NCBI GenBank assembly: GCA_038209775.1
Contig: JBBQXK010000017.1
Span: forward strand, 1 to 64,000
Origin: JBBQXK01 sp038209775
Lineage (GTDB): Bacteria; Pseudomonadota; Alphaproteobacteria; Rhodobacterales; Rhodobacteraceae
Length of the DNA: 64,000 nt
Direction of reading: 5' to 3'
Below the pieces are notes generated by a model, which saw only the letters and a list, made by a program, of their open reading frames with translations, was not told where the DNA came from and made no database searches. Below, in pieces: positions 35,043-44,740 of this stretch (positions are counted from its first letter, which is position 1; each line of letters begins with the position of its first letter). The position numbers and the translations under genes are program-made.

Positions 35043-35750
35043 CTATCTCGCCCCCGAAACCGATGCCGGGTTCACCGGCAGAATATCAAACCGCGCCACA
35101 TCCACATTCGGCGGCAGCGCCAGCACCGCCATCACCATCGCCGCCACATCACCCGGCTGAACGGCGGTATTCCCCGCATACATCGTCGCCCGCGCCTCGG
35201 GGCCCAGAATGTCCTTGTAGAGCTGCGTCTCCACCCGCCCCGCCACGATCTCGGTCACCCGCACCCCGCTGGGTGCCAGTTCCAGCCGCAGCGTCTGTGC
35301 AAAGCCGCCAATGGCGGCCTTGGTCGCGCAGTAAACAGCCATGTTCACAAACGGCGCATGCCCCGCCACCGACCCCGTAAAGAACACATGCCCCCGCCCA
35401 CGGGCCCGCATCCCCGGCACCACCATCCGCGTCAGCGCCAGCACCGACGTCAGGTTCAGCGCGATAGCCCGATCAGTAACCCCCTCATCCGCATCACAAA
35501 AATGCCCCAAGGGTGGCACCATCCCCGCGTTGTTCACCAGCACATCCGGCGCCAGCCCCGCCACCGCCCGCCGCAACGCCTCACGGTCCGTGACATCCAC
35601 CCGCACCGGCACCAGCCCTGGCTCACCCCCCAGAACCTCCAGCGCCGCCACGTCGCGGCCCATGCACACCACCTCATGCCCCGCATCGCGCAGGGCAATG
35701 GCAATCGCCCGCCCGATCCCGCTCGTGGCCCCCGTCACCAGCGCCTGCAT
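35043..35750 (-). CDS. Short-chain dehydrogenase/reductase
   Basis: A 235-residue classical SDR. VTGATSGIGRAIA is the Rossmann cofactor loop, LVNNAGMVPPLG the NNAG block, FFTGSVAG holds the catalytic Ser and YCATKAAI the Tyr-x-x-x-Lys pair. Sequence after the second strand (CMGRD) suggests NADP preference. It is the last gene of the LacI-led catabolic operon; its ATG shares one base with the stop of the FAD oxidase (TGATG). It oxidises or reduces an alcohol or keto group in that pathway. Confidence 0.92.
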   Translation of the reverse strand: MQALVTGATSGIGRAIAIALRDAGHEVVCMGRDVAALEVLGGEPGLVPVRVDVTDREALRRAVAGLAPDVLVNNAGMVPPLGHFCDADEGVTDRAIALNLTSVLALTRMVVPGMRARGRGHVFFTGSVAGHAPFVNMAVYCATKAAIGGFAQTLRLELAPSGVRVTEIVAGRVETQLYKDILGPEARATMYAGNTAVQPGDVAAMVMAVLALPPNVDVARFDILPVNPASVSGAR

Positions 35751-36958
35751 CAGATCACCGCCTTCTCCAGAAACGGCCGCCCCTCGACAATCCGCTCATA
35801 CCCCACAGCCGACAGGTCCAGCGTGCGGAACCCGCCATAGACGATCAGCTCCGCCACCCCCCGCCCCGCCGCCGGCCCCTGCTGCAACCCGTGGCCCGAA
35901 AACCCGTTGGCATAGACAAAGTTGGTCACCTCGGGGTGCCGCCCGACGATCAGGTTGTGGTCCAACGTATTGAAATCATAATGACCCGCCCAAAAGTTCA
36001 CCACCTTGACCGCCTCGAACGCCGCCGACCGCGCGGCGATATGGGGCCAGATGATATCCTCAAACTCATGGTGTCGCGGCTCAAAATCGTCAAAGTCCAC
36101 GGCGGGGTCGGTCACCGGCGGACACCCCGACAGAAAGAACCGCCCCTCGGGCCTGCAAAACGTGCCGGTGTGGTCGATCACCAGCGGCAGATGCCCGCCG
36201 TTCACCGTGGCCGTCCCCTCGGGCGACGTTGCACAATCAAACACAAAGATCGTCCGCTTGCGCGGCTCGACCGGCACATCCAGCCCCGCCATCCGCGCCG
36301 TCAGCGCTGCACGCGGTCCGCTGGCGTTGATGATGGTGCCAGCGCTGACAATTGCCCCGGATTTCAGCGTCACCGCGGTCACGCGGTTGCCGTCGCGCCC
36401 GATACCCACCACCTCATCGGTCACATAGGTGGCGCCCTGTTCGCGCGCCTTGGCCCTGAACCCGTTCATCAGCCCGGTGTTGGAAAACCACCCCTCGCCC
36501 GACCGGCCATAGGACGCCAGCCTTATGTCATCCACGTTCAGATGCGGGAATGCGCGGTGCAACTCCTCGGGACCCCACAGCACCACATCGGCCCCGCAGG
36601 CCCGCTGTACCGCATTGTTTTCACGCAAGGTTTGTTCCTGCTCCGGCGTAGCCGCCAGAAACAGATACCCGGCCTGATGAAAGTTCAGGTCGGGCGCAGC
36701 CTCGCCCTTCACCTTCATCACCGTCGCGAAGTCCTTGATGAACCCGCTGCCGAACTTGCCGATCTCCACGTTGATCGGGTTGGAAAACTGCGTCCTGATC
36801 GACGCCGCCGACAGCGAGGTGGACGCGCGCGCATAGGTCGGGTCGCGTTCCACCACCAGAACCGAGCCGTCGAAATCCGGGTTCGCCGTCAGGAAATACG
36901 CGATGGACGACCCGATCACCGCCCCCCCCACGATCACCACATCATAGCGGGGGTTCAC
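35750..36958 (-). CDS. FAD-dependent oxidoreductase (DAO/sarcosine-oxidase-like)
   Basis: A 402-residue flavoenzyme. The N-terminal dinucleotide fold reads DVVIVGGAVIGSSIAYFL, with Ala in place of one usual Gly, followed by VLVVERDPTYARASTSLSAASIR typical of DAO enzymes. The C-terminal FAD block GRHPEVTNFVYANGFSGHGLQQGPAAGR (read in parts) is conserved. It would oxidise an amine, amino acid or 2-hydroxy acid, passing electrons to oxygen or a carrier. It overlaps the upstream epimerase-like gene by 4 bp and so belongs to the same operon. Confidence 0.9.
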   Translation of the reverse strand: MNPRYDVVIVGGAVIGSSIAYFLTANPDFDGSVLVVERDPTYARASTSLSAASIRTQFSNPINVEIGKFGSGFIKDFATVMKVKGEAAPDLNFHQAGYLFLAATPEQEQTLRENNAVQRACGADVVLWGPEELHRAFPHLNVDDIRLASYGRSGEGWFSNTGLMNGFRAKAREQGATYVTDEVVGIGRDGNRVTAVTLKSGAIVSAGTIINASGPRAALTARMAGLDVPVEPRKRTIFVFDCATSPEGTATVNGGHLPLVIDHTGTFCRPEGRFFLSGCPPVTDPAVDFDDFEPRHHEFEDIIWPHIAARSAAFEAVKVVNFWAGHYDFNTLDHNLIVGRHPEVTNFVYANGFSGHGLQQGPAAGRGVAELIVYGGFRTLDLSAVGYERIVEGRPFLEKAVI

Positions 36959-37776
36959 TTGGCCACCTCGTCATCGGGATGCCCAAGGTTCACGAACCAG
37001 CCGCCAAGGCATTGGGTTGCGCCGTCCTTCGGATCGGGCAGGGGAGTCTTTGCCTCAACCCCCGCGCGGAAGGCTTCGGTATTGTCCTGCGGGTGAAATC
37101 CGAGGTGTCCGGCCAGCCGGTTGTCCAGCGGCTTGTGGGTGTTGTCGGACGTGCCGAACGACACCGTGAACCCCACGCCCTGTGCCGTCAGCGCCGCCGT
37201 CACCAGCCGCACGCAATCATCGAACGAAAGCCAAGACCACAGCATCCGGCGGTCCACCGGTTCGGGGAAGGACGAAAAGATGCGCAGCGCAACCGTCTCG
37301 ATCCCGAACTTGTCCCAGTAAAGCCGCCCCAGATCCTCGGCAAAGCATTTGGACAGACCATAGAGCCCGTCGGGACGGTGCGGGGCGTCGGTGTCGATGT
37401 GGTCGCGCAGTTGGTGATATCCGATGGCATGAACCGAGCTGGCATAGACGACCCGGGCAACCCCTTGTTTCCGCGCGCCTTCATAGATGTGATAGCTGCC
37501 CCGGATATTGCCGTTCAGCACCTCGTCCCAGGGCCGCTCCATCGCCGCACCGCCAAAATGGACAATGGCATCGACGCCTTGGCACAGGTCCAGAACGGCG
37601 CTCTCATCGGCCAGTTCGGCCACGATCATCTCTTCGTTGGGCTGCAGGTCGGTCACGGGAACCCTGTCGGTCAGGCGCAGCTTGCGGGCAAGCGGACCCA
37701 ATCCGCGGCGCAACTGCGTGCCAAGCCGCCCCGCCGCCCCGGTCAACAGCAGCGTATCAAAACGTGGTTCGGTCAT
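36955..37776 (-). CDS. NAD-dependent epimerase/dehydratase family protein, uronate dehydrogenase-like
   Basis: A 273-residue extended SDR. LLLTGAAGRLGTQLRRGL is the NAD loop. VVYASSVHAIGYHQL and DGLYGLSKCFAEDLGRLYWDKFG (read in parts) carry the Ser and YxxxK. These blocks, plus the spacing and the late WLSFDD segment, look like bacterial uronate dehydrogenases (Udh), which oxidise galacturonate or glucuronate to the lactone. The true start is ATG 37776; the longer frame to 37911 overlaps HyuB. The substrate in this operon could be a different cyclic or sugar-like compound. Confidence 0.8.
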   Translation of the reverse strand: MTEPRFDTLLLTGAAGRLGTQLRRGLGPLARKLRLTDRVPVTDLQPNEEMIVAELADESAVLDLCQGVDAIVHFGGAAMERPWDEVLNGNIRGSYHIYEGARKQGVARVVYASSVHAIGYHQLRDHIDTDAPHRPDGLYGLSKCFAEDLGRLYWDKFGIETVALRIFSSFPEPVDRRMLWSWLSFDDCVRLVTAALTAQGVGFTVSFGTSDNTHKPLDNRLAGHLGFHPQDNTEAFRAGVEAKTPLPDPKDGATQCLGGWFVNLGHPDDEVAK

Positions 37777-39395
37777 GGTTTGCCCCCGGTCACATAGCCC
37801 CTTTGCACGTCGGTTTGCCGCGCCGCAGGGTCGCGCAAGGCCGGATCGCCGAACCCAGCCCCCCCCGGCACGTTCAGGATCAGCCGCCGACCGGCCGGCA
37901 CATGCTGCCACCCCTTGGGGTTAAGCTTTGTCCCGTCATCCAGCGCCACCCCGCCCGCAGCACCGTCACCGCCGCCGTCACGGCCACGGGCGGGATGGTT
38001 CACGCGGTCGAACATTGCCGAGAAATCAAACTCATGCCCCGGCGCCGGTTCAATCTCGATCACCTGCCCCAGCCCGCCGCGATACTGGCCGTCACCCCCG
38101 GAATCCGGCCGCAATTCCTTGCGCCACACCACCAGCGGGCCGGTCTGCTCGGTCGCCTCGACCGGCATCGTCATCACGCCTGAGGGGAACGCGGTCGCCG
38201 ACAGCCCGTCCTGCCCCGGTCGTGCCCCCATGCCACCCGAGTTGAACATCAGGATCTCGGCCCGGCGCCCCGCCCCCCCCGCCACGGGGCGCACCGACAT
38301 GTGGATGTTCCACAACGCCGCCGCCCCTTCGGCCAGGATCTTCCCCGGCAGCGCATGCGCCAAGGCCCCCAGCACCAGATCGGGCACCATGTGGCCGATG
38401 ACGTGGCGCAGGGATACCGGGGCGGGGCGGGGGGCGTTCAGGATGTTTTCGGGGGACGAGATGGTGAACAAATCCAGCGACGCCCAGTTGTTGGGAATCC
38501 CGGGGGCCACCACGCATTTCAGCGCATAGCAGGCATAGGCCTTGGCATAGATCATCGGCACGTTGATCCCCCAGCGGCTGATCCCGCTGGACCCGGTGAA
38601 ATCCACGTTGACTGCATCACCCTGCACCGACACCCTTGCCGCCAGCCGCACCGGCGCATCATAGCCATCGGTATCCAGCACATTGTCCCACGCCCCCTGC
38701 GGCAGTGCGTGGATCAGGGCCAGCGTGGCGGCGCGGGTGCGGGCAAAGATGAACTCGCCCAATGTATCCAGCGACATAAGCCCGATTTCACCCATCATCG
38801 CGATCAGCCGCCGATGGCCCACATCGTTACAGGCGGCCAGCGAATAGAAATCGCCGATCACCTGTTCCGGTTCGCGCACATTCGCCCGCAACAGCGCGAT
38901 CAGGGTCATGTTCACCGCACCGCGTTCGGCGAATTTCATGATCGGGATCTGGATGCCTTCCTCATAGACCGACTTTCCGTCCGCCCCGAACCCCCGCCCG
39001 CCGACATCGACGACATGCGCCGTGCAGGCAAAGAACCCGACCAGCCGGTCCCCCAGAAACGACGGCGACACCATGGTGATGTCATGCAGATGGCCGGTGC
39101 CAAGCCAGGGGTCGTTGGTGACATAGGTATCACCGGGGAACATGTTTTCCCGCCCGATATGGGCAACGAAATGCCCGACAGCCTCGGCCATGGTGTTCAC
39201 ATGGCCTGGCGTCCCTGTCACCGCCTGCGCCAGCATCCGGCCTTGCGGGTCGAACACGCCGGCCGACAGATCACCCGCCTCGCGCACTGATGTCGAAAAG
39301 GCGGTGCGCAACAGGGTCATCGCCTGTTCTTCCACCACCGAAATCAGGCGGTTCCACATCACCTGCATGCGGATGTCGCGGGTGGGGTCAGACAT
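37773..39395 (-). CDS. Hydantoinase B/oxoprolinase family protein (HyuB-like)
   Basis: A 540-residue subunit of an ATP-dependent amidohydrolase or carboxylase of the HyuAB/acetone-carboxylase/5-oxoprolinase group. AGVFDPQGRMLAQAVTGTPGHVNTM (in parts), DTYVTNDPWLGTGHLHDITM and VDFTGSSGISRWGINVPM are hallmark HyuB blocks. The Gly/Asp-rich segment near the C-terminus (GRDGGGDGAAGG) is also typical. Its 5' end overlaps hyuA by 8 bp and its stop overlaps the next start in ATGA. It works as a complex with HyuA on a cyclic amide or a ketone-like substrate. Confidence 0.92.
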   Translation of the reverse strand: MSDPTRDIRMQVMWNRLISVVEEQAMTLLRTAFSTSVREAGDLSAGVFDPQGRMLAQAVTGTPGHVNTMAEAVGHFVAHIGRENMFPGDTYVTNDPWLGTGHLHDITMVSPSFLGDRLVGFFACTAHVVDVGGRGFGADGKSVYEEGIQIPIMKFAERGAVNMTLIALLRANVREPEQVIGDFYSLAACNDVGHRRLIAMMGEIGLMSLDTLGEFIFARTRAATLALIHALPQGAWDNVLDTDGYDAPVRLAARVSVQGDAVNVDFTGSSGISRWGINVPMIYAKAYACYALKCVVAPGIPNNWASLDLFTISSPENILNAPRPAPVSLRHVIGHMVPDLVLGALAHALPGKILAEGAAALWNIHMSVRPVAGGAGRRAEILMFNSGGMGARPGQDGLSATAFPSGVMTMPVEATEQTGPLVVWRKELRPDSGGDGQYRGGLGQVIEIEPAPGHEFDFSAMFDRVNHPARGRDGGGDGAAGGVALDDGTKLNPKGWQHVPAGRRLILNVPGGAGFGDPALRDPAARQTDVQRGYVTGGKP

Positions 39396-41472
39396 CGGCG
39401 GCCTCCTTGCGGATGATCAGCAGCGACCCGTCAGCTTGCATCACCACATCGAAGGGTGAGGTGACGACGGTCGAGGTTTCGCTTTCCACGATCACCACAG
39501 GCCCGCTGACCCGCGCCCCGGGGGGCAGGGCGGCGCGGTCAAGGATGCCGGTGGTCAGGGATAGCCCGGTTGCGGGGTCAAAGACGGCGCGGGTTTCCGT
39601 GGCGGTGACCCTCGTTGTGCCAAGGGTGATCGCAACCCGGTCAGGCAGGGGGCGCACGTCTTCGGCCTTGACCGACCAGGTGACAACCTCGATCTCCAAC
39701 GCCCCAAGCCCGTCGATGGCGCGGCCAAAGAAGGTGGCATAGGCGTCGCGGAAGGCATCCCGCAGCGCCGCCACATCGCCGCGGGCAAAGGGGCGGTCGG
39801 GCAGGGGGACGGGAATTTCCCACCCCTGACCCACATAGCGCATGAAGGCGGTCATTTCGCGCCGGATGGTGCCCTCCGACCCCGATCGCACAAAACCTTC
39901 GGCGGTGGCGGTCAACCCGGCCAGCATGGCGTTCACAGCGCCCACATCGAAGGCCGACAGGCGGGTGACCTTGGACACCAAGGCCTCATACCCAAACGGC
40001 GCCCGCAGGAAACCGATGGCCGACCCCACCCCTGCGCCCGGCGGCACAAGGCAGCGGTCGATGCCCAGCTTTTCGCACAGACGGGCCGCATGCAGGGGGG
40101 CGGCACCGCCAAAGGCGATCATGACGTTGTCCGAGATGTCCTTGCCGTTTTCCACCGCATGGACGCGGGCGGCATTGGCCATGTTCTCATCCACCACCTC
40201 GCAGATGCCAAAGGCGGCTGACATGGCGTCCAGCCCCAGCCGGTTACCCACGTCGTGGGCAATGGCGGTGGCGGCCAGATCGGCGGACAACCGGATGGCC
40301 CCCCCCGCGAAATTGTCAGGATCGATCTTGCCCAGCACCACATCGGCATCGGTGATCGCCGGCCGCACCCCACCCCGGCCATAGCACGCCGGCCCCGGTT
40401 CTGACCCCGCCGATTCCGGCCCGGTCTGGATACGGCCCAAGCTGTCCACCCAGGCCAGAGACCCGCCACCCGCGCCAATCTCGATCATCTCGATCACCGG
40501 GATGGATATGGGCATGCCCGACCCCTTGGCAAAGCGGGTGGTGCGGGCCACCTCGAATGTGCGGGCGGTGCGGGGGGCGAAATCCTCGATCAGGCAAATC
40601 TTGGCGGTGGTGCCGCCCATGTCATAGCTGACCACTTTCGACAGCCCGAACCGCCGCGCCACATCGGCGGCAAAGATCGCGCCCCCCGCTGGCCCGCTTT
40701 CCACCAGTCGCACCGGGAACGCCGCTGCCGTATCGACCGAGATCAGACCACCGCCCGAATGGATCATGAACACCGGGCAATCCGCCCCCATATCCCTGAG
40801 CCGCACCTGCAGGCGGACCAGATAATCGGCCATCATCGGCTGCACATAGGCATTGGCGCAGACGGTGTTGAACCGCTCGAACTCACGCATCTGCGGGCTG
40901 ACTTCGGACGAAATCGAGATCGGCAAGGCGACCCGCGCCCCGATGATATCGCGCGCCCGGGCCTCGTGCGCGCCGTTCATGTAGGAATGGAGAAACCCGA
41001 TGGCGACAGCACCATAGCCCCCATCCGCGATGCGGTCGGCAATCGCCGCCAGCCCCGCCTCGTCCAGCGGCATCAACTCTTGCCCCTGCGCGCCGATGCG
41101 GCCCCGCACGGGCATCCGGTCCTCGCGCGGGACCAATGGCCGGGGCAATGTCAGGTTCAGATCGTACTGGTCGAACCTGCTTTCCGTACGCATCTCGATC
41201 ACATCGCGAAAGCCTTCGGTGGTGACAAACGCCACCCTCGCCCCCCGCCGTTCGATCAGCGCATTGGTGGCCAGCGTGGTGCCGTGAATGACGATATCCA
41301 GATCGCCCGGCACAAGGCCCGCATAGCGCAGTACCATCACGATCCCGTCGAGGATCGCCTGTTCGGGGGCCGCCGGGGTGGTCAGCACCTTGGCCGAGAA
41401 CATCCGGCCATGCGCCTCAAGCACCACGTCGGTAAAGGTACCGCCGATGTCTGCGCCAAGGCGGATGGTCAT
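39388..41472 (-). CDS. Hydantoinase A/oxoprolinase family protein (HyuA-like)
   Basis: A 694-residue ATP-binding subunit. LGADIGGTFTDVVLE (N-terminus) and VVSYDMGGTTAKICLIE are the two phosphate-binding loops of the ASKHA fold; IEIGAGGGSLAWVDSLG and MIAFGGAAPLHAARLCEKLG are conserved HyuA blocks. It phosphorylates the substrate carbonyl so that HyuB can open or carboxylate it. It follows the ThDP enzyme with a 4-bp overlap. Without biochemical data, hydantoin, oxoproline, lactam or ketone are all possible substrates. Confidence 0.93.
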   Translation of the reverse strand: MTIRLGADIGGTFTDVVLEAHGRMFSAKVLTTPAAPEQAILDGIVMVLRYAGLVPGDLDIVIHGTTLATNALIERRGARVAFVTTEGFRDVIEMRTESRFDQYDLNLTLPRPLVPREDRMPVRGRIGAQGQELMPLDEAGLAAIADRIADGGYGAVAIGFLHSYMNGAHEARARDIIGARVALPISISSEVSPQMREFERFNTVCANAYVQPMMADYLVRLQVRLRDMGADCPVFMIHSGGGLISVDTAAAFPVRLVESGPAGGAIFAADVARRFGLSKVVSYDMGGTTAKICLIEDFAPRTARTFEVARTTRFAKGSGMPISIPVIEMIEIGAGGGSLAWVDSLGRIQTGPESAGSEPGPACYGRGGVRPAITDADVVLGKIDPDNFAGGAIRLSADLAATAIAHDVGNRLGLDAMSAAFGICEVVDENMANAARVHAVENGKDISDNVMIAFGGAAPLHAARLCEKLGIDRCLVPPGAGVGSAIGFLRAPFGYEALVSKVTRLSAFDVGAVNAMLAGLTATAEGFVRSGSEGTIRREMTAFMRYVGQGWEIPVPLPDRPFARGDVAALRDAFRDAYATFFGRAIDGLGALEIEVVTWSVKAEDVRPLPDRVAITLGTTRVTATETRAVFDPATGLSLTTGILDRAALPPGARVSGPVVIVESETSTVVTSPFDVVMQADGSLLIIRKEAADV

Positions 41473-43130
41473 TTTGTACCCCCGGCCAAGGCGGCGGCCC
41501 GCATCTGCGACAGCGTCTGTCGTGGCGTCAGCGCCTCGGGCGAGATGTTGAGGTCAAGGACTGCGCCGGTGCCAGATGCTAACGCCCGGTCGAATGCGGC
41601 GGCGAAATCGGCGGTGGTTTCCACCCGTTCGGCATGGAACCCATAGGCGCGGGCAAGCCCCGTGAAATCGGGGTTCTGCAAAGTGGTGCCTGAAACACGC
41701 GCCGGATAGTGGCGTTCCTGATGGGCGCGGATCGTGCCATAGATGCCGTTGTTCAGGATCAGGATGATCGGCTGCGCGCCGGCCTGCATCGCGGTGCCCA
41801 GTTCTTGACAGGTCATCTGGAAATCCCCGTCGCCCGCAAAGCACACCACCACCCGCTCAGGATGCGCCACCTTGGCAGCAATCGCCGCCGGCACGCCGTA
41901 CCCCATGGCCCCCGACTGCGGTGCTAACAGCCTGGCATCCCGGCCAAAGCTGTAGAACTTGTTCGGCCAGACCGCGAAATTCCCCGCCCCGTTGGTCAGG
42001 ATCGCATCCTGTGGCAGCACCCCCCGCAGATGCGACATGACCGCCACCATATCGACGGGTGACGGTTGCGCGGGTGCATCCATGCTGGCCAGATACCCGG
42101 CCCGCGCCTTGGCCCGCCATCCCGCCCAATTACCCCGCACCGGACGCAGCGCTGCGGCAAAGGCGTTCGGCCCGGCGTGGATACCCAATACGGGCTGATA
42201 GATCTTGCCAATCTCGCGGTCTGATCCGTGGACATGGATCAACGTCTGCACCGGCACCGGCACCGACAACAGGGTATAGGCGTCCGTCGTCATCTCGCCA
42301 AAACGCACGTTGACGGCAAGGATCACATCCGCCTCGCGGATCAGGGCCTTGACGTGGGGCGGCATGCCAACCCCGGCCTCACCTGCATAACAGGTCGAGT
42401 GATTGTCGAACCTGTCCTGATAGCGGAAGGCCACGATGGCGGGGATGTCGGAGCCTTCGGCAAACGCCTGCAACGCCTGACGGCCCCCATCAGTCCAGTT
42501 GCACCCCCCCAAGAGGACCAGCGGACGTGCGGCACCTTGCAGCAGCGCCAATGCCTCGGCCACAGCCTCGGTCGTCGGGGCGGGTTCGGTGATGCGGGGG
42601 GGGCCGGTCAGGGGGGCCGCGTCGGTCAGGCTGGTCAGCATGTCCTCGGGCAGGGCCACCACCACTGGGCCGGGGCGGCCCGTGGTGGCCGTAACCCAGG
42701 CACGACCCAGGATTTCGGGGATGCGTTCCACCCGGTCAATCTGCACTGCCCATTTGGCCATGGTGCCGAACACCGCGCCATAGTCGATTTCCTGAAACGC
42801 CTCGCGTCCGGCCATGTCGGTACCGACCTGTCCCACGAACACGATCATGGGTGCTGAATCCTGCATCGCGGTGTGGATACCGATGGATGCATTCGTCACC
42901 CCCGGCCCCCGTGTGACCAGGCAGATGCCGGGGCTGCCGGTCAGCTTGCCCCAGGCGGCTGCCATGAACGCCGCCCCCCCCTCATTCCGGCACAGCACGA
43001 AATCCAGCCGCCCCTGCGTGTCGTGCAGGGCGTCAAGCACCGCCAGATAGCTTTCGCCCGGCACCCCGAACGCCTTGACAGCACCAAGGGCCACCAGGCT
43101 TTCCACCAGAACCTGCCCGCCATTCCGCAT
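41469..43130 (-). CDS. Thiamine diphosphate-dependent enzyme, acetolactate synthase-like
   Basis: A 553-residue ThDP enzyme. The N-terminal domain has FGVPGESYLAVLDALHD and FVLCRNEGGAAFMA with the ThDP-activating Glu at residue 50. The C-terminal domain has the GDGDFQMTCQELGTA...NN cofactor motif. It lacks obvious partner subunits. In a catabolic operon it would decarboxylate a 2-keto acid or cleave or join a C-C bond, rather than make branched-chain amino acids. The start ATG 43130 has GGGAAG upstream; the longer frame to 43163 is not needed. Confidence 0.9.
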   Translation of the reverse strand: MRNGGQVLVESLVALGAVKAFGVPGESYLAVLDALHDTQGRLDFVLCRNEGGAAFMAAAWGKLTGSPGICLVTRGPGVTNASIGIHTAMQDSAPMIVFVGQVGTDMAGREAFQEIDYGAVFGTMAKWAVQIDRVERIPEILGRAWVTATTGRPGPVVVALPEDMLTSLTDAAPLTGPPRITEPAPTTEAVAEALALLQGAARPLVLLGGCNWTDGGRQALQAFAEGSDIPAIVAFRYQDRFDNHSTCYAGEAGVGMPPHVKALIREADVILAVNVRFGEMTTDAYTLLSVPVPVQTLIHVHGSDREIGKIYQPVLGIHAGPNAFAAALRPVRGNWAGWRAKARAGYLASMDAPAQPSPVDMVAVMSHLRGVLPQDAILTNGAGNFAVWPNKFYSFGRDARLLAPQSGAMGYGVPAAIAAKVAHPERVVVCFAGDGDFQMTCQELGTAMQAGAQPIILILNNGIYGTIRAHQERHYPARVSGTTLQNPDFTGLARAYGFHAERVETTADFAAAFDRALASGTGAVLDLNISPEALTPRQTLSQMRAAALAGGTK

Positions 43131-43238
43131 GTCGCTTCCCTTTACCGGTTTTTCGCCGACCAATCCCCGCCTGCCTTGCTAGCGATTTCGTCAGTGCAGC
43201 CGCAAGGGCTGTCGTCATCCCTGATGGACCGCTTCAGG

Positions 43239-44270
43239 TCACACCGACTCGGGCAGATAAAGGTCGGGCGGCAGAAAGTGCTGCGCCTGAACCGGCTTGA
43301 TCCCGTTGCGCACGGTCTCTGCCGCCAGCATGACAAGATCGCTGCACAGCCGCGCCATGGGCGTGGCAATCACCATCGCCACCTCGCGTGAGATCAGGGC
43401 GGCACGGCTTTCGGGGGTCAGTTCGTTCACCACCAGCGTCACCTCACCCGGAGCGCGGACCTCACGCAACGCGGCAATCGCGCCCTCCATGCCGCCACCC
43501 GCGCAATAGATGCCGCGCAGGTCGGGGTGGCGGCGCATCAGGTCCAGCGTGGCCTCATAGGTCAGTTGCCGCGTCTCAAGGTTCACCAGCGTGTCCAGAA
43601 CGGTGAACTGCGGCCCGTATTCGCGCAGATAGCTGCGAAACCCGGTTTCGCGCAATTCATGCCCGTGCCAGCGTGATCCCCCCACGAAAACTGCAATCTT
43701 TCCGGGCTGATGCGTGGTGGCAGCAATCATGTGGGCGGCGATGCGGCCGATCTTGATGTTGTTCATGCCCAGATAATTCTGCCGCACCCCTTGGGCGAAA
43801 TCGTTCAACAGGGCAAAGCACGGAACACCCTTGGCGTTCAGGCGACTGACGGCATCGGTCAGATCGGGGTGGGTGACGGCGGTGGCGGCCATGGCATCAA
43901 CGCGGCCGGCCAGCCGGTCAAGGATCGCGATGAAATCGGCAGGCGACTGCGAGGGGGCAAATTCGATGATCGCCGAGGCGCGCACGCCCGTGGCTTGGGC
44001 CACGGCGCGTTCAATTTCGGCCTTGAAGGATTGGTAGAACGCCTGCCGTTCCTTGTGCAGCACCACGCCCAGACGCAGGCGCGGCAGGTCCATCTGCATC
44101 CTTTGGCCGATCAGAGGTGCGGCGTGGTAGCCGACCTGGCGCGCGGCCTCGTACACCTTGCGGGCGGTTTCTTCGCGCACCTTTTCGCGGGCGTTCAGGA
44201 CGCGGTCAACGGTGGCGGGGGACACCCCGGCCTCGCGCGCGACATCGTCGATCGTGGGGCGGCGGGCCAT
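43239..44270 (-). CDS. LacI family transcriptional regulator
   Basis: A 343-residue regulator. The N-terminal LacI HTH reads ARRPTIDDVAREAGVSPATVDRVLNARE (in parts) with the hinge segment ARQVGY. A periplasmic-binding-protein-like ligand domain follows (about residues 65-330), including FVGGSRWHGHELRETGF and YCAGGGMEGAI. ATG 44270 is chosen; the frame to 44345 adds nothing LacI-like. It is encoded just upstream of, and in line with, the ThDP-HyuAB operon and probably represses it until the substrate appears. Confidence 0.93.
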   Translation of the reverse strand: MARRPTIDDVAREAGVSPATVDRVLNAREKVREETARKVYEAARQVGYHAAPLIGQRMQMDLPRLRLGVVLHKERQAFYQSFKAEIERAVAQATGVRASAIIEFAPSQSPADFIAILDRLAGRVDAMAATAVTHPDLTDAVSRLNAKGVPCFALLNDFAQGVRQNYLGMNNIKIGRIAAHMIAATTHQPGKIAVFVGGSRWHGHELRETGFRSYLREYGPQFTVLDTLVNLETRQLTYEATLDLMRRHPDLRGIYCAGGGMEGAIAALREVRAPGEVTLVVNELTPESRAALISREVAMVIATPMARLCSDLVMLAAETVRNGIKPVQAQHFLPPDLYLPESV

Positions 44271-44407
44271 GGACGACACCCTGACGAAAAACACATCACG
44301 CAAGGCGTCAGCGTGACGGCTCCTGATGCGACTTGCAACCGTCACCCTTGGTAATCCGGTCGCTACCTGTCGAGCTGGTGCGCAAGAGGGGCGACGGGGG
44401 GGACGGG

Positions 44408-44728
44408 ATGGGGCACAGGGATTACAGCCTGCTTGGGGCCGGCGGGCGGCGGGCCGTCGACACCGGGCTTGCGGCGGCGGAGTGGTATCATACCGAGGTG
44501 CCGCGCAAGGTGATGAAAGACCTGATGCAGCGGTCCGACCAGCCCGCCATCCGCGATACCATTTTGCTTTATGGAATCATGATCTTGACGGCTGGGATTG
44601 GCATCTGGCTGTGGCCGTTGTGGTGGTCGGCTCCGTTCTGGCTGGTGTACGGCTAGGCTTCCGACTCGAGCTGGCATGAGTGCGGGCATGGCATGGCGTC
44701 CGCACGCCGTGGATGAACAACGTGATGC
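44408..44728 (+). pseudogene. mocD: Decayed 5' part of a MocD-type fatty acid desaturase/hydrocarbon oxygenase
   Basis: From ATG 44408 the frame reads GHRDYSLLGAGGRRAVDTGLA, EWYHTEVPRKVMKDLM and a first membrane hairpin, as in membrane di-iron desaturases. It is broken three ways: TAG at 44654-44656; then, still in frame, SDSSWHECGHGMA with the first His box HECGH; then loss of one base near 44699 (restoring it gives FRTPWMNNVM); then truncation near 44728 where Rieske ferredoxin sequence begins. About two thirds of the gene, including the later His boxes, is missing. In related bacteria mocD and mocE are neighbours, so this is a remnant of that pair. Confidence 0.85.
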
Positions 44729-44740
44729 ACGGCGGGGCGG

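Noticed and set aside
43197..43211. Short inverted repeat (CAGCC/GGCTG) between lacI-type and ThDP genes
   Set aside because: A 5-bp stem is common by chance in GC-rich DNA and has no U-tract or clear operator spacing.
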